From Chondrosia reniformis (Eukaryota; Porifera; Demospongiae; Chondrillida; Chondrillidae): 64,000 nucleotides of DNA. The notes below the pieces were generated by a model that had not been told where the DNA came from, did not search any database, and saw nothing but the letters and a program-made list of their open reading frames with translations. Made by a program: the position numbers and the translations under genes. Each line of letters starts with the position of its first letter. Position 1 is the first letter of the stretch. The stretch is taken from NCBI GenBank assembly GCA_947172415.1, contig OX359200.1, forward strand, positions 4,342,501 to 4,406,500, read 5' to 3'. Shown here piece by piece: positions 1 through 13,400 of this stretch.

Positions 1-239
1 CATGCACCTTATTTACCTTCCAACGCTCAGTACGTTTAATCATGAAGCAAGAATGCACATAATTGACTAGTAACTATGAAACTGAATACTTAAAATCAGT
101 GATCTGTCACAGAACTATAGACACCTTACATATCATCCTTGCACTTCAATTTGTCTATATATATATATCCATACATTAAGGTGAAGTCTTTGTGGCCAGG
201 CTATGGATTTTAGTATTTCACCTCTGTGTATATACGTAT

Positions 240-350
240 ACACAGAAAGTGATTATAGCCTATCACATGATCACTGTTATGTTTTGTTGCTTTTTCCTGA
301 TAGGTAATCACTGTGGCAAGCAGTGCCATAATTCCTACTTTACCTTTTGT
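240..350. repeat. Half copy of a dispersed MITE family ending in AAGTAGGRATGGC
   Basis: The sequence from 'cacagaaagtgattatag' to 'gccataattcctacttt' resembles one arm of the foldback element at 15830-16262 and single-arm copies near 39160-39250 and 59925-60030. Shared features are the terminal AGTAGGGATGGC-like motif and an inner block similar to 'tgataggtactgttgcag'. It lies left of the last recognised exon of the helical-repeat gene; nothing else was seen in 1-493. Confidence 0.5.
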
Positions 351-493
351 GCTGTTTTTATTTAATATTTAAACATGGTTCTAGAGAGGGAGCTACGTAT
401 ACAGAGTGCTACATAATATCTCTAACTTTCATAAGTAATTTATAAAGCATATAATTAATACAATTAGAACAAACCAGATTTTTAAAAACTCAC

Positions 494-2061
494 GTTTTCA
501 CCTTCGGAAACTTGCAGAAGTATTCCTAGCAGCACATTAAATATGTCAAATAGTTGAGATTCAGGTAAACACAGGTTTAACCAAACCAGTTTGATGTACC
601 CTTTTGTACCATGGACTTCTCTGCAGCTAGGTAGGCCTGAAAAAGATAATTCAAATGTAAGTCAAGGTATACTGTTTATAGCCATTGCATATGCATGCAA
701 TATCTTACCAGGAACAAGTTGCCTCAAACTCTCATAAACCCCTTCTATTGAAGAGTCAGTGGCATTAACTGAAGAAGAGGCAGGTTGTGTGGACCTTTGG
801 TTACCATTTAAACTGTGCATAAAGTTGTCAGCCATAGGAAAACCAATTGTTTCTGTTACCATTGTTTGTGACATAGCATCAGGAAGTGATTTTTGTCGCA
901 CTACAACACGAAACCCTGCTTGAATAAATTGATGCAAAACTTGCTCTTTTTTCAAGTTATTAATTTGAACATGACCTACAGGGCAATCTGCATGAGGAAG
1001 TGGACAATCTGGACTAGCATCTTTATTAAGAAATATTTCAGCACATTGCTGAGAGAAGAGTGTTCGGCATAAAAAGATGCAATAATGTCTTCCTTGAGGA
1101 TATTTTGGAGAAGAGTAGCCCTTTCTGACACTGACCTTGAATCTTAAACCCATGCCTTCACCAGACATAACAACCACTTCTGTGTGTCCATCGGGAATTT
1201 TTGGTGTGTTAGAATGTGACCTATTTGTTGCAAGAGCTTTAACAGTTATTGGATTGTTATTTTCCATTAACAAATTTTGACAAGACTGCCCACAAAATTT
1301 CACTTGAATTCCATCAATTGTAATTGGTTTTGCCATTACTGATGCTCTTGACAAACAGTTTTCACATCTCTTAGAGCAATACCAGCAACGTTGAGAAGTT
1401 CTACACTTCATATCAAGTGGGGACCCAAAAGTACTAAGAATTGATAAATAAAGATTTTTTAAAATATTCATGTACAGTATAAGAACAGCATCTCAAATAA
1501 CCACTTAAACATTTTTATGTTTTACTCATATGAGTGTTTGCATACCCATGCATTATGGCCACAGCTATGGTAATTTATGCATTTTGTGAATGGTACATAT
1601 ACAAGACTTCAACTGGTTGTCAGCCAGTTAAGCATTTCTATACACTACTATTTAATAAGAAGAATGTGTGTTTAAACAAGGAACTATATATTCACCCATT
1701 ATGAAGCCTGCAAATAAACACTACTGGATATTATGCCAACCAACCAACCAGTGATGACCTCCCAGTCATCCAATGATGGCAAAAATCATCAATGAACCAC
1801 AAAGCCAAGCCAACTAGCCAAGTAGATGATTGTCACTTGGTTGGTCGGCGTAATATCTAGTGGTGTTTATTATTTTCAATGATAGCCCAGAACAGGCTTA
1901 CATGCAATAAACTCCCCTTTTCAATATGAATCCTATTTGAAATATCTTATACATACAATACAAAGCAGTAGGTAAAGTATATAATTTAATTCTATAAGCT
2001 AGATGTCCACAGAAGAGGGTAATTGTTTTCAGAAGAATTGTCTGATGTACATATTGACAGA

Positions 2062-2099
<38 letters not shown>

Positions 2100-5000
2100 C
2101 AAAAAGGTGTACACTATGCAGTAGTTAGGGTTTACCTGTGCTTATAATGATACATCAGTGATTGAAGATTGACAAACCCTCTAGACTGAAGTATTACAGG
2201 AAGATTACTTAAAATGGAGTCTTTCAAACGATTCACTAAAAGCAAAACAGTTGGATATCCCTCAAGTGTAGTATCACAAATTATGTCATCAACTTGGCCA
2301 GATGGTGTTAGAAAAAATCCAGCTGCAAAGACATTCCTTAAATTGGATTGATAATGAATAACAAATGGTCTTAAAGGAACCCTTTGCTTATCTAGCACAC
2401 CTATGAAGGCAACACTTGTATCATCACTATCTGGTGTGCTATAGTGAAGTAAAAGGTGATAATTAGGTGGCATAGATACAACTGCATCTTCCTCTATTAT
2501 GATAAACTGTTCAGGGAGCAAATTCAGAACTGCTTTTGATTCATTTTCACATTGGTCAGCAAATATAAGCTGATCTTTTTCTGTAGCTTCTACAATTTTA
2601 ACAGCTTCTAGTTTCTGCATTTTGGCTTCAGTTTCGGCTGTTGGCATAGCTTTTGGTTCTTTGTCCTTCTTGTGAAATAATGACTTAAGAGTTTCACGTC
2701 TAAAGTCTGAGGACTGCTGGCAGAACATCTGCCATAATCCTTTAGGAAGGATTCTATCTGATTCCTTAGGAATAATACATTTTCCCTTTATTGGAGAAAC
2801 CTTATGACAGTTTTGCTCCAAATCAATTGAAGGAAACTCAAATGGCACCAAAATATTAATGATACCTATATGTGCTACTAAAAATTGAGCCACTTGAGGT
2901 TGACTTTTCAGTCCATCATTGAGCTTAATATCATCACAAAAGAAGGAGGCAGGACAGATTAAGACCTGATTGAGTATCCTATCCTTATATTCATTAGGTA
3001 CACTTGTAGGATTGAACAGCAAATACAAATCAGGCAGTTCAGTTGAGTCTGCCTCGATCTCTCCTAAAAGGAATTTCCTACATTTAATAAAAAAGTTGAA
3101 AACTTTCTGGCTTTCCATATAGGAAGGTATTCCAGTGATAACACCAACTGCTCTGAATAGGGTACTTATACAAAAATTGTATAGCCACGATTCATACTCC
3201 AGAATATACTCTTTTTTAAGACAGTCAACATCTTTGTGATTATATATTTTCAGGAAAAAATTAGTCAGAAACTTTTTCTCTCCCCCTTCATTAAAGACAC
3301 CTTCACAACTCTTACAGAAGGTAAAAAAAGCAAATTCATTGGGGGAACGATATTTAAAGCGCCTTTTCATAGGTACATTTATACCCTTAAGACACCTTTT
3401 AGTAATGGTTTCACCCATTGAATCTGAGAAGAAGGTTAAAACAGATTTAGGTACAACATGGCTATGCTGAAGAGCTGCAGGACATTGTAAACACAATAGG
3501 CAACGCTGCATTTTAGCTAATTTTTCTGTGGCTTCTCGTGCAAGATCTGTCATAGCTATATTAAAAAACTGTGAAGCTTCTGAATCAAAACATCTATCCT
3601 TAGTGTAGGGCTCCATAGACTTAATAGAATCTCTTGCAATAGAGTAGCAGCTATCATGTAGCTTTACAAATTCTTCATCTTGATAAGGCCTCATGGAGAG
3701 CAAATTTTGCTGTCTCCTATAATCCTTGAATTGACATTTTCCAAGGATGACAGAAGAGGCTGCTAATATATGTTTCGGCAAGTCTTTTACGGAGACTAAA
3801 GACTTGCAGACAATAGTACATTCTTTGATCAGGCTCCAGGCATAGCATCCTACTGCATACTTAAGCCTTTCCTCAAAACCTGCATGTATATAAAATATAG
3901 GTTATCTATATGCACGGGGTTTTGCAGCATTTCATCTTTAATTAGGCCTCCATTTATCATATATATACATAAACTTCATAACTGGCAAATTGGCACCTCA
4001 ACATAAAAATTACGTTGCATGTTTGGGATGTCCTAATGAATTCAGTGGTGGTATATATAAAGATATATTTTCTATAATAAATTACACTATATAATTGAGT
4101 TATGACTAAAAATGATACTTTTTTCATGGCTGCCCACAATATTGAAGGGGCAAATGTGGCAGTGAATTCAAGTCCCAAGCGCAGTAATTAATGCTCCATT
4201 CATCTACGTATATATATAGGTTATGTACACAAACGTACATATCCTCACCTGTTTTTAAATAACCCTTCCAGCATATCAACACAAGTTTGAGAACATCTTT
4301 TGCTTCAATTCCAGCTTCACCAATAGAACTCTCTAAAATTCCTTTCAGCAGTGGAGCTTCCTTTATCACTCTGTCATGCAGCTCTTTCTCTTGAGAAAGC
4401 ATCCACAGAAGTCTAGCTGCCTCAATCTGGGTTTCTGAATTTTGCAATAAAATGGGAAAGCACTGTAAAAGTCCTTGATCTAACATAATACAACAGTTCT
4501 CCTGGAGTATTGTTGCTTCCAGTAGAAATTTCATTATTTCAGTTGCTTCCATTGGATATTCAAAAATTCTAGTAAATAAGACTGGATTATCCAGTGCTTC
4601 AAAGAGACCCTGAACACATTTCTGGAGTATATCTTTGTTAAGAGCTGCAACCTCTAGGACTCTATTATCCAGTAGATTAGCAATGTGCATTAAATTCATT
4701 TTAGTCAGAAAGTATATTGTAGGATAAGGAGTAGAAAGATAATCTAAAAGAATTGAAGCAACTTTGTGATAATTGTCAAATGCATACATTTCAACAGCAT
4801 CAGCCGAACAATAGTGAAGTAGAGTGAGGCAAAGCACAACCTTAGAAACTGTGTCCTACAGCAAAACCAAGAAGTAAATATTCAATGTGTATGTAGGTTT
4901 AATACGAATGTAAAAATTAAGTATGGCATGAGGTATAAATGACTTGGCTAGCTGATTTTATCTATAATGGTAAATTAGTGATGGCTATGAAATATCTAAC

Positions 5001-7243
5001 TTACATCAGTAGCAGCTTCATTCAAGTTGGTATTGTCAAGTGTAGTTAACAGAGTGCTTATTAAGCCAGAGCTAACAACAAAGCTTTGACTTGTGGTGTG
5101 CCTGCACATTCTAATGAGCAACTTTCCAATTAAATGGAGAACAGCCTCACATTTTGGATTTGTGCAAAATCCTGTATCTGCATAAGTATAGGTGAATGAA
5201 GAAAGACTAATTAAAAAGATTAGGATCTGTGATATATAAATTGGAGAAAAATATTTTTTTCATTTGTCGGTAAATAAACACTAGCTATTATAATTATTAT
5301 AATGACTCACCTAAGAGGTGTAAATGCAGAAATAATGAGAGTTCAGAAACCGTATTGTCAACTAAATGTTTAGGAATTTGTAATAACTTTTTCTTGGGAT
5401 GCCATTTGAGACTGGAAACACAGTTGTCTAGCACTTGGTAAATTTCCACTACAGCTTCTGCCTTTAAGCTGGACTCTCCAACTTGTACATTTTGGGCTTT
5501 CAAAAATGACTGCAAATGCTGTAGTTTTTCACTAAGAGAACTACATTCCTCTCTCAGGTTCACTATACTTGAATCAGAAGTTATCTTCTCTGTTTTCAAA
5601 TTTCTAGTGTCAGTTTCATATACTTCTTGAGTTGCAATGAGAATCATATCCAACAAGTCAACCAATTCTTCAGTTGAGTAGACAATATCAAGAGACCGAG
5701 TTATTGATGTCATAATGTTACTCTCCTTAAATAGTCCAGTATTTTCAGGAAGCAAAATAGTTTTCTTTAAAAAGCTGATTGCTAACTCACTTGGAATGCA
5801 TAATTTTAAGACATATACTTTTAAATGTGAAATTTCACATTTAGTTAGTTTTTTGATCTCATCTGGAAGTAAGGCTGAATCTAGATCTGATTTAGCAAAA
5901 AATATAATTGTTATTTTGCAAAGCAGCTGAATTTCAGGAATGTCAGACTTTAATAGAGGTCTCACAATATCACCAACAATATTTCCATCAACAAATTGCC
6001 TGAAGTTATCCTCATAGCAGAAGTTGAGTAACAGTTTCAGTAATACAGCAACAATTATGTGTACTTTAGGATTCTATAGAATAATGGAAGGACCCATTAT
6101 AAATAGATGAAGACAAATATGTCATGTCAGACATGTACTTCCATGGAAAACATGTACGTACGTAGTTCTATATGGTGTTAATATAATTATTACATAAATC
6201 AAAGCTACTGAACTGCAATAAATTGCCCATTGTACGTGGGTATCATTAACAGCTTGGTACTTAAATTGTGTTTATCTTTCAAAAGGTTCATCTTCCAAAC
6301 ATTTTAAGCATTTCTAAGTTTGATGCAGTTAGAAGAAATCAATTCTATTATAATTAAATAGTTAAATCTTCTTTTTGGATAAACATATTTACATGACATA
6401 GACCTCTACATTACCTGATTGGCTAAAAGTAAAGCTTCTTTGGCAATGTGGTCCAATAAATTATTAATGAGCTCCTTTGAGCGATTTTGATGTCTTTCTA
6501 AAGTATCAGTATGACGAATGACAGTACTAAAAGTGCTCCAAATTGTCAAAAGAAGTCTTTCCAATAACAGAAGATTGTCTGTGTCATCCAGACAGCAGTG
6601 AAAACCTGTATGAGATAGTGACAAAATATCTCAATGTATTGTTACAGGGTCATGTAAACAAGTTAATATTGCTGAAGTATACTATCCCATGCAACCCTCC
6701 TTTTCAATTTTAAATATAATCCATATTACTGGGACTACAACTTTACTGTCTTTAGCAAAATTTTCCTTTTTACAGTTGCACATATGTACGTACGTACATA
6801 TGTACATACATATTTACATACATACATGTACAGACATACATATATATATATACTGATGTACCATATGACTATTTATATATATCAAAGGAAACCAGATTCA
6901 CTTTGTGGTTCATTTCTGGTAATATTTGATAATATATACATTGAACCATCCCACTTATAATGACTCTCTAATAAAAACAGATACCTATATTATGCTTACC
7001 ATAAAGAATTTGCATTAAGAATTCAAAACAACTGTGTATGAATCTTTGCAACTCTTGGTTATCTGCTTCATAATCACATATGGAAGATCTTAGATTGACC
7101 ATCATTACTTTAATGATGGCAGACAATTCATTGTTAATTTTGTGATCATATAAAAGTTTCTCTTTAAATTCAACCATTTTTACTATTAAGTCAGCAATGT
7201 TGACTGTTGAAGAAGTAGAAAATGGTGATAACGGCCTTGAGAT
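494..7243 (-). CDS. Helical-repeat / HNH-like / Cys-cluster protein, module B (partial, runs off the left edge)
   Basis: Family not recognised by name. Exons on the minus strand with matching phases: 7243-7000, 6605-6415, 6073-5311, 5177-5005, 4855-4249, 3879-2136, 1433-709, 636-494, each bounded by AG/GT. The first five encode leucine-rich helical sequence of armadillo/HEAT character, arranged as a leading exon and two short-plus-long exon pairs. Exon 3879-2136 starts with a TPR-like helix pair, then has CLLC, SHVVPK and FCKSCE spaced like a zinc-bound HNH/treble-clef core, then a helix resembling WLYNFCISTLFR. Exon 1433-709 has a Cys cluster (CRTSQRCWYC, CENCL, FCGQSC). Exon 636-494 begins another phase-1 to phase-0 helical exon, so the coding region continues outside the window. 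Paralogous to 7419-14190. The leading exon has an acceptor but no clear start codon, and its phase 0 matches the preceding module's last donor, so both modules may be one gene. Function unknown; nuclease activity is inference. Confidence 0.72.
1713..1871. mobile_element. Small MITE with ~35-bp terminal inverted repeats
   Basis: The left end 'aataaacactactggatatt' followed by 'atgccaaccaacca' is mirrored at the right end by 'ttggttggtcggcgtaatat' followed by 'ctagtggtgtttatt'. About 90 bp of unrelated sequence separates the arms. No coding potential. It sits in the intron between exons 3879-2136 and 1433-709. Confidence 0.75.
2066..2098. repeat. (TA)n microsatellite
   Basis: Uninterrupted TA dinucleotide run just downstream, on the coding strand, of the donor of exon 3879-2136. 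Confidence 0.95.
3302..3502 (-). other. HNH/treble-clef-like core of module B
   Basis: Encodes CLLC (two zinc-ligand Cys), SHVVPK ten residues later (candidate catalytic His within an [SDE]H[IV]xP-type motif), and CKSCE 48 residues after the His. The same order and near-identical spacing occur in module A. Zinc binding and catalysis are inferred from the pattern only. Confidence 0.5.
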
Positions 7244-7418
7244 CTATTGTAAGCAAATTAACACAAAAATTACTAGCTAGTTATCTCATTCACCCATGTA
7301 TATTGCTACAACTAAATGCTTGTGCATACATCCTTATAATTTACTTTTTAATCTAACTACTTTAATTGTAAATTATATTTATCAGTAATATATAAAATGT
7401 CTGTTGTAGGTAACCTAC

Positions 7419-10400
7419 TATTAAGCATTTATTTTCATCCTGCCCCTGAAATAGTAGTTTCAGCTTAGCCATAATGACATCCAAATTGACATTGTTTAAG
7501 GAGGTATTAGTTTTCCTCTCTATTTCTACCTTGATTTGATTTAATGTAGGTACTAAAAAGAGTACTGGAGTCCCTGCTTCATTAAGATTCAAAATGTCTT
7601 CACGCCCTTTATGAAAATCTACATCAGGTAATGGATCTTGAAGTACTGATGCAGCAGAGTCAACAAAACATGCCACCATTCTCTGACTAAAGGCACTCCG
7701 ACAGACCAGGAAAACATAAAATTTGCCAGCAGGATCTTTGTCAGTCTTGAACCCATGATAGAATGAGCAATACATAACAACATCTTCAAATCTTCCTAAT
7801 TTAATTTTTGCAATAACATTGAACAGATGAAAACTGTCCTTCTCGAATGATGAAGAAGTATAAGGAGGTGGAATTTCAATTGAAATCACAGGCTCTCTTA
7901 CATTTAAACAGGAAGCACAGTTTTCACTGCAAAATCGCAGTGCTACCTCAGATTCATATGGAAAAGTCATGTCCGGACCCACTGTAGCTGGCTGAAGACA
8001 CACTTCACATCTATACTTACAGTACCAGCATCTTATCTCTGAGCGACACTTCATGTCAGTTGAAGGTAACAAGCTAAATGAAGGAAAAGAATATATTGGA
8101 TACATACATATGTATATTATGCAAGTTTACTTCAAACTGAATGACATTTATACGTAGATGTCATTTAGTTTGAAATAAATGTTCGTTTAGAATTGAGACT
8201 CAATAATGTTTGTTTTGGTTACATTCATAAAGGGGAACAATATTTAGTGGATACCCCAAAATAAAGCCATTGATTAAATAAATCCATCTTGACATAAGAA
8301 TGAATTATAGTCTTACATGTGATATACAAAAAGACAGATTAGACAATTGGGTCTTAGAATGGTAAATCTCATCATATAACAAAAGATATTATCCTTAAAA
8401 TGCGGAGATCTAACTAATATTATTATTTATAATTAAAAGTACATGGATGTATATAAGCAGGTATATCAATAGATATACGTATAGAACATTAATTTAGATG
8501 GCAGCTAACATACATGGTTTCAACGACTTGGGTATCAACAAAAGATTGAAAGCGGCTGTTGGAAATAAATCCAGGACAGCTGGTTTTAGCTACAGTATGT
8601 ATATACCAGTTCTGTACCATTCTCCACACCGCATCACATAACAGTGATGCTCTGTCTCTGTATATACTCTTGTAAAAAGCTCATGTATTTACGTAGCTAC
8701 TTTCCAAATACAAAACATGCATGTATGCAAGTAAATAACTAACTTGTGGTCTGCACATTTGATTAACAGCTGAAGATTAGCATAACCCTTCCTATGCAAA
8801 GAGCGAGCTAAATTTTGATGAATGAATGACTGGGCTGCCTTTTCAGCGAGTTGAATTAATTCATTTTGCTCCTTCATGTTAATTTTATTCATATTCTCAA
8901 GAAGTAATGCTGAAATTGATAATATGTTATATCCCACAATAAATGCGGAATTTGGACGGATTAATCTGAAAAATATTATAAAGGCCTGTGAGCCCAGCTT
9001 CTTGCTGGTCTTCTTGCCACTCTTCATGCCTATGAAGAGTGTAACTGGCAAATCTTCTGATTCACTGACTATAAATGTGTGATGTGTCAACAGTTTGAAA
9101 TTAGCAGGAAGCATCACAGTTGCACTCTTTAAATCAATTTTGATATCAGATGGAAGAAAATTTATTTGAACAGAAATGTCTAGATTTTCCATAACGTCTT
9201 TCGTGATCATACCTTCCTTGCCCATGGCCTTTAAAAGAGGGTGTTTTGGGTCCTGGTGTGGTGAAAAATCAGATGTTATCTCCTTGCTGGGACGGTCTTT
9301 CATAGAAAAAATAGATTCCATGCTAAATTGGAGCCAATACTTGGTAATCTCTTGGAATACAGACCAGACACCAGAGGGGATGTTCTTAGTCCTGTCTTCC
9401 TCAGCTGGAACTATGTAGATACCTCCTTCTGGGTTGATCTCCCACTCTGGTGGTAGTTCTGTATCTTCTTCTGGGGAAAATTTACAGAGTATGTTGAATA
9501 CCCCAAAATGCGCTAAGGCAAAGTGAACCCTGTTTGTGAGTAGGGATTCCATGCTTGGCTGGAAGTCATCTAGATCTGAGAGGTTGTGGGTCTGGATATC
9601 AAAGAAACCAGGACAATTTAGAATGGCATCTACACATGACGTCTTGTATTCTACAGGCACATTCACTGGGTTTAGAAACAAGTAAACCTTTGGGAGCGAT
9701 TTTAAGTTTTTACATTTGTTTAGCAAATATTGACGGCTTACTGTAAACAAATTGTATACTTCTTGGCTGTTTACAGCATATGCATCTGGTATACCAGATG
9801 TTGTTGCCATAAGTCTAAAGAGCAACCCTATGCAAAAATGGTAAAGCCATTCTCCATAATGCACAATCTTGCTCTCAAGAAGCTGATACCCTCTTGACTT
9901 TTCATATAGCTGCAAAAAGAAGGAGTTAAGAAATTCCAATTCTCCTCCTTTATTAAGCCGATCTTCACATTCAGCACAGAGCAAAAAAAATCGCAACTCT
10001 TTGGCTGAAAAATAATGATACTGGTCCTTTGGGTGGGTCCAGGCAGGACTTACTCTGATGTAGAATTTGTCACCATGTCTTGGTAAGAGGCTGTCAGAGA
10101 TCTCTTTCAGAACAGCCCTTGGGATTATGTGACTTTTTTGCAAAGTACTACCCAGTTTTAAACAAAGCATGCAAGGAGAGTCATTAACCTTATCAAGTTC
10201 ATTTAATTCAATAACAATGTCCATCAATACCATATCAAGAAATTTTATTCCTTCTTCATCAATGATTCCTTCTCTGAGGGCCTTAACAAACAATGATGCA
10301 GCATGCTTACTTTCCTTCATAATTGTAACATGTTTTTGGAACGATTTTTCTTCAGGATTTTCTTGCAGTTTGAATCTTAATAAATTCCTTCGATAAATCT

Positions 10401-13400
10401 TAAACTTACACTTTGCCAGCAAAAGCAATGCTGGACCGCCATCTTTAGAATCTGCTATATGTTTGCAGACTTTTTGGCATTCAGCGATATGTCCATGCTT
10501 GTAGCACCCTTTGGCATATTCCAATAGTGAATGGATATCTGTCAAGTAGCAAAATATGATATAATATACACCCTAAAACAAAAAGTTCCTACAACATCAG
10601 ATCATTTGGTTTATATTAATACTATATCCAAGTAAAACTCAAAACTGTCACAGTTATATAATACATGTGCCACCAAAGTGTAAACAGGACATAGACATGC
10701 ATACACACTGTTTATGTACTATATACCGTATTTGTCCAAATAGAAGTGCCCCGGTTTCTATTTCGTTCCAGTCATTTTTGACCCGGCTTTAATTCGAGCT
10801 GGGCTTCTATTCGAGCCCGGCTTCTATATAATATTAGTTAAAATTGATGTTGGTATAGATATTTACAGCGCACTCCACGGCCTTCAACTTGAAGGAGACA
10901 TCGTAGGACTTTCACTTTGACATCGCTACTGCAGCAGAAACTGGTCAGACAGTTCGCACCTTAACCAGTGTATCGATTAGCGAGATTCAGCCACTATTTT
11001 AGATCTGCTTCTATTCAGGGCCGGCTTCTATTCAAGACCCAGCTTCTATTTAAGAATAGCCCAGCTGACACCGGCCTCTATACAGACAAATATGGTATTT
11101 AAAGGGATTGTTTTTCTATTAAGTATAAAAATGAGAGTGAAATTAAAAATTAAAATCAGATTTTACTAAAATCTTACAACAAAGGAAATCAATTCATTTA
11201 ACTACATATAAAAATGAATTTTGTTGCTATAAGACTAGCTATATAGAGTGTATTAGATGTTTACGAAATTAAGGGGATGTAATATGTAGCCGATCTTAAA
11301 GCTACGATGTCTCATCATTTGACTCTGAAGACATGAGTGGGTGGGGTACATCCATAATGGAGTACATAAGCAATCAATTAATACTACAAATGGACATTTC
11401 TGAAAGAAATGTATACAATAACTATTAAATAATAAAAGATTTACACATTTATTATTATATAGGTTTACATATTTAGGTTTACCCCAACTAACTAGTCTAA
11501 GAAAATAGTGTTTTTAAGTCGATATCCTCTTTATGCTTCCTTAACCTCATCAGATTATATATTCATATAAATCTTACCTACCTTTTTCATTGTCAGTAGG
11601 AATTGACATCAAAATTAAACTAGCCAATTTGCCAGCAGCAGGTGATGCTGAATTTGAACATATTTCATTGAGCAAGGATTGGAGCAAATGACCCACTTCA
11701 GAATCACAAGCCATATTACTTATAAGATTACTTCTTATGTTGAAGTTCCACAACAGTGACAGCCCGCTCATAAGTGTATCCTCAACTTGGCAAAGCAGAA
11801 TTGAGGGTATTATATCAGTGAAGGATGATTCCTCCAGCAGTTTAGCATTCTTTTCAACTTCCATTCCCAAATCAAGTTCTTGCAATATTTCTTTTGCTGA
11901 GGTGATTACACTTCCAAATAAGGGAATAGTAGAAACACAGTTAGGGGTTTCTAAAGCTGTCTTCAATCCACTCAGTAATTCTTTAATTTCACTGGATGTG
12001 AATTCTAAGTTTGTAAGCTCAGTGGAGCTCAGTAGGGGCCCCAGGTGTAGGGCTACCACAAGGGTACTCATGCGAATTAAAGGTGTGGTAGATTTTATAA
12101 AGGGAATCAAAATATTCAGCACAAAAGTGGCATTATTGAAGGAATGATATTCCATTGCAACTTCTGAACAATTTCCAAGTAAAAGAAGAATCAGAAATAT
12201 TCTTTTCTCTAACTTCTAAATGAAAAATAATTTTATAATGAGATAAAATATTGCTTATCATAAATAGTAAAAAATGATTAAGGAGTGTATGGTCATGCAT
12301 GGGATGTATACTTGAATATCCAAATCATTAGGATCATGCATGCATTCTAAGGAAGAATTTTGGTATGAAACTGTATATGTGTATGGCCATTAACAAAAAC
12401 AATATATACATGCAAAGAAAATTTAAATTAGCCATAGAAAGTGAACATATATATATGTACCGGCAAAACATTAAAGTAGGTTGTAGCACTTTCATACGTA
12501 TATTGTAATTGTGAGGTGTAGAAATAAACTTTTAAACACTACCTATATTCACAGGTAATGTAATTAAATTGTTTACTGGAGTAATATTTGCAACTGTCAA
12601 GTATTAATTACTATTACTCAAGTTATCAGATAATTAGTGAAGAAACTTGACAAGTACCTGTATATTAAGACACAGGGACTGAGTTTAGTGGTCTTATTAA
12701 TAATTTCGTATATGTTTGTTTTATGTAGTGAAAACATGCAAATTTGCACATTTTTGTGGTTGTTAACAATAATCCTAGTGAGTGTAGGAGTACCTTAAAG
12801 GTGTTGTTCAGTACTGTAAGTACATGGGATTTTAATAAAAATACATCTTTGTAGACCTTTATGATTATTAAATTAGACCTTTGAACGCATCCATACTTGA
12901 ACATAGATTAAACTAATTAATGATCTTCATACAATTGAATTACCTTTTCATAGATTGCAAGTTTACTAAATTTTTGCAAGGCATCCAACAAGATTCGAAC
13001 TATTCCGATTGAAACAATTCTTTTTTGAATGATTCGGTTCACATCAGAGGCAGCAACCAGAAATTCATTTGTTAAGTACAAGAGCTCTTGACAAAACGGA
13101 TCTGTACAGGTTCCCATATCTACATAATAATACAATATAATAATAAAAAGGTTAATTTTGTGGCATTATCAATAGAGAAAAGTAAGAAAAATTTGATGTT
13201 TTAGAAATCAAAAACACTTAGTCTATATAGATTCCTACTTTAGTAGGGAGTGCCATCTTAACTAATGACTTGCTTGCCATAATTACATATCACTTTCATT
13301 ACAACCAACATGTACAGAAAAATCATATCCTCACCCAAAGCTCTCACTAAGTTTAGTTCCCTATAGACCTTTACACTAATTAATTTCTCTAGAAATACAT

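Noticed and set aside
5715-5930. Plus-strand open frames within the helical-repeat exons
   Set aside because: Antisense to well-supported spliced exons on the minus strand.
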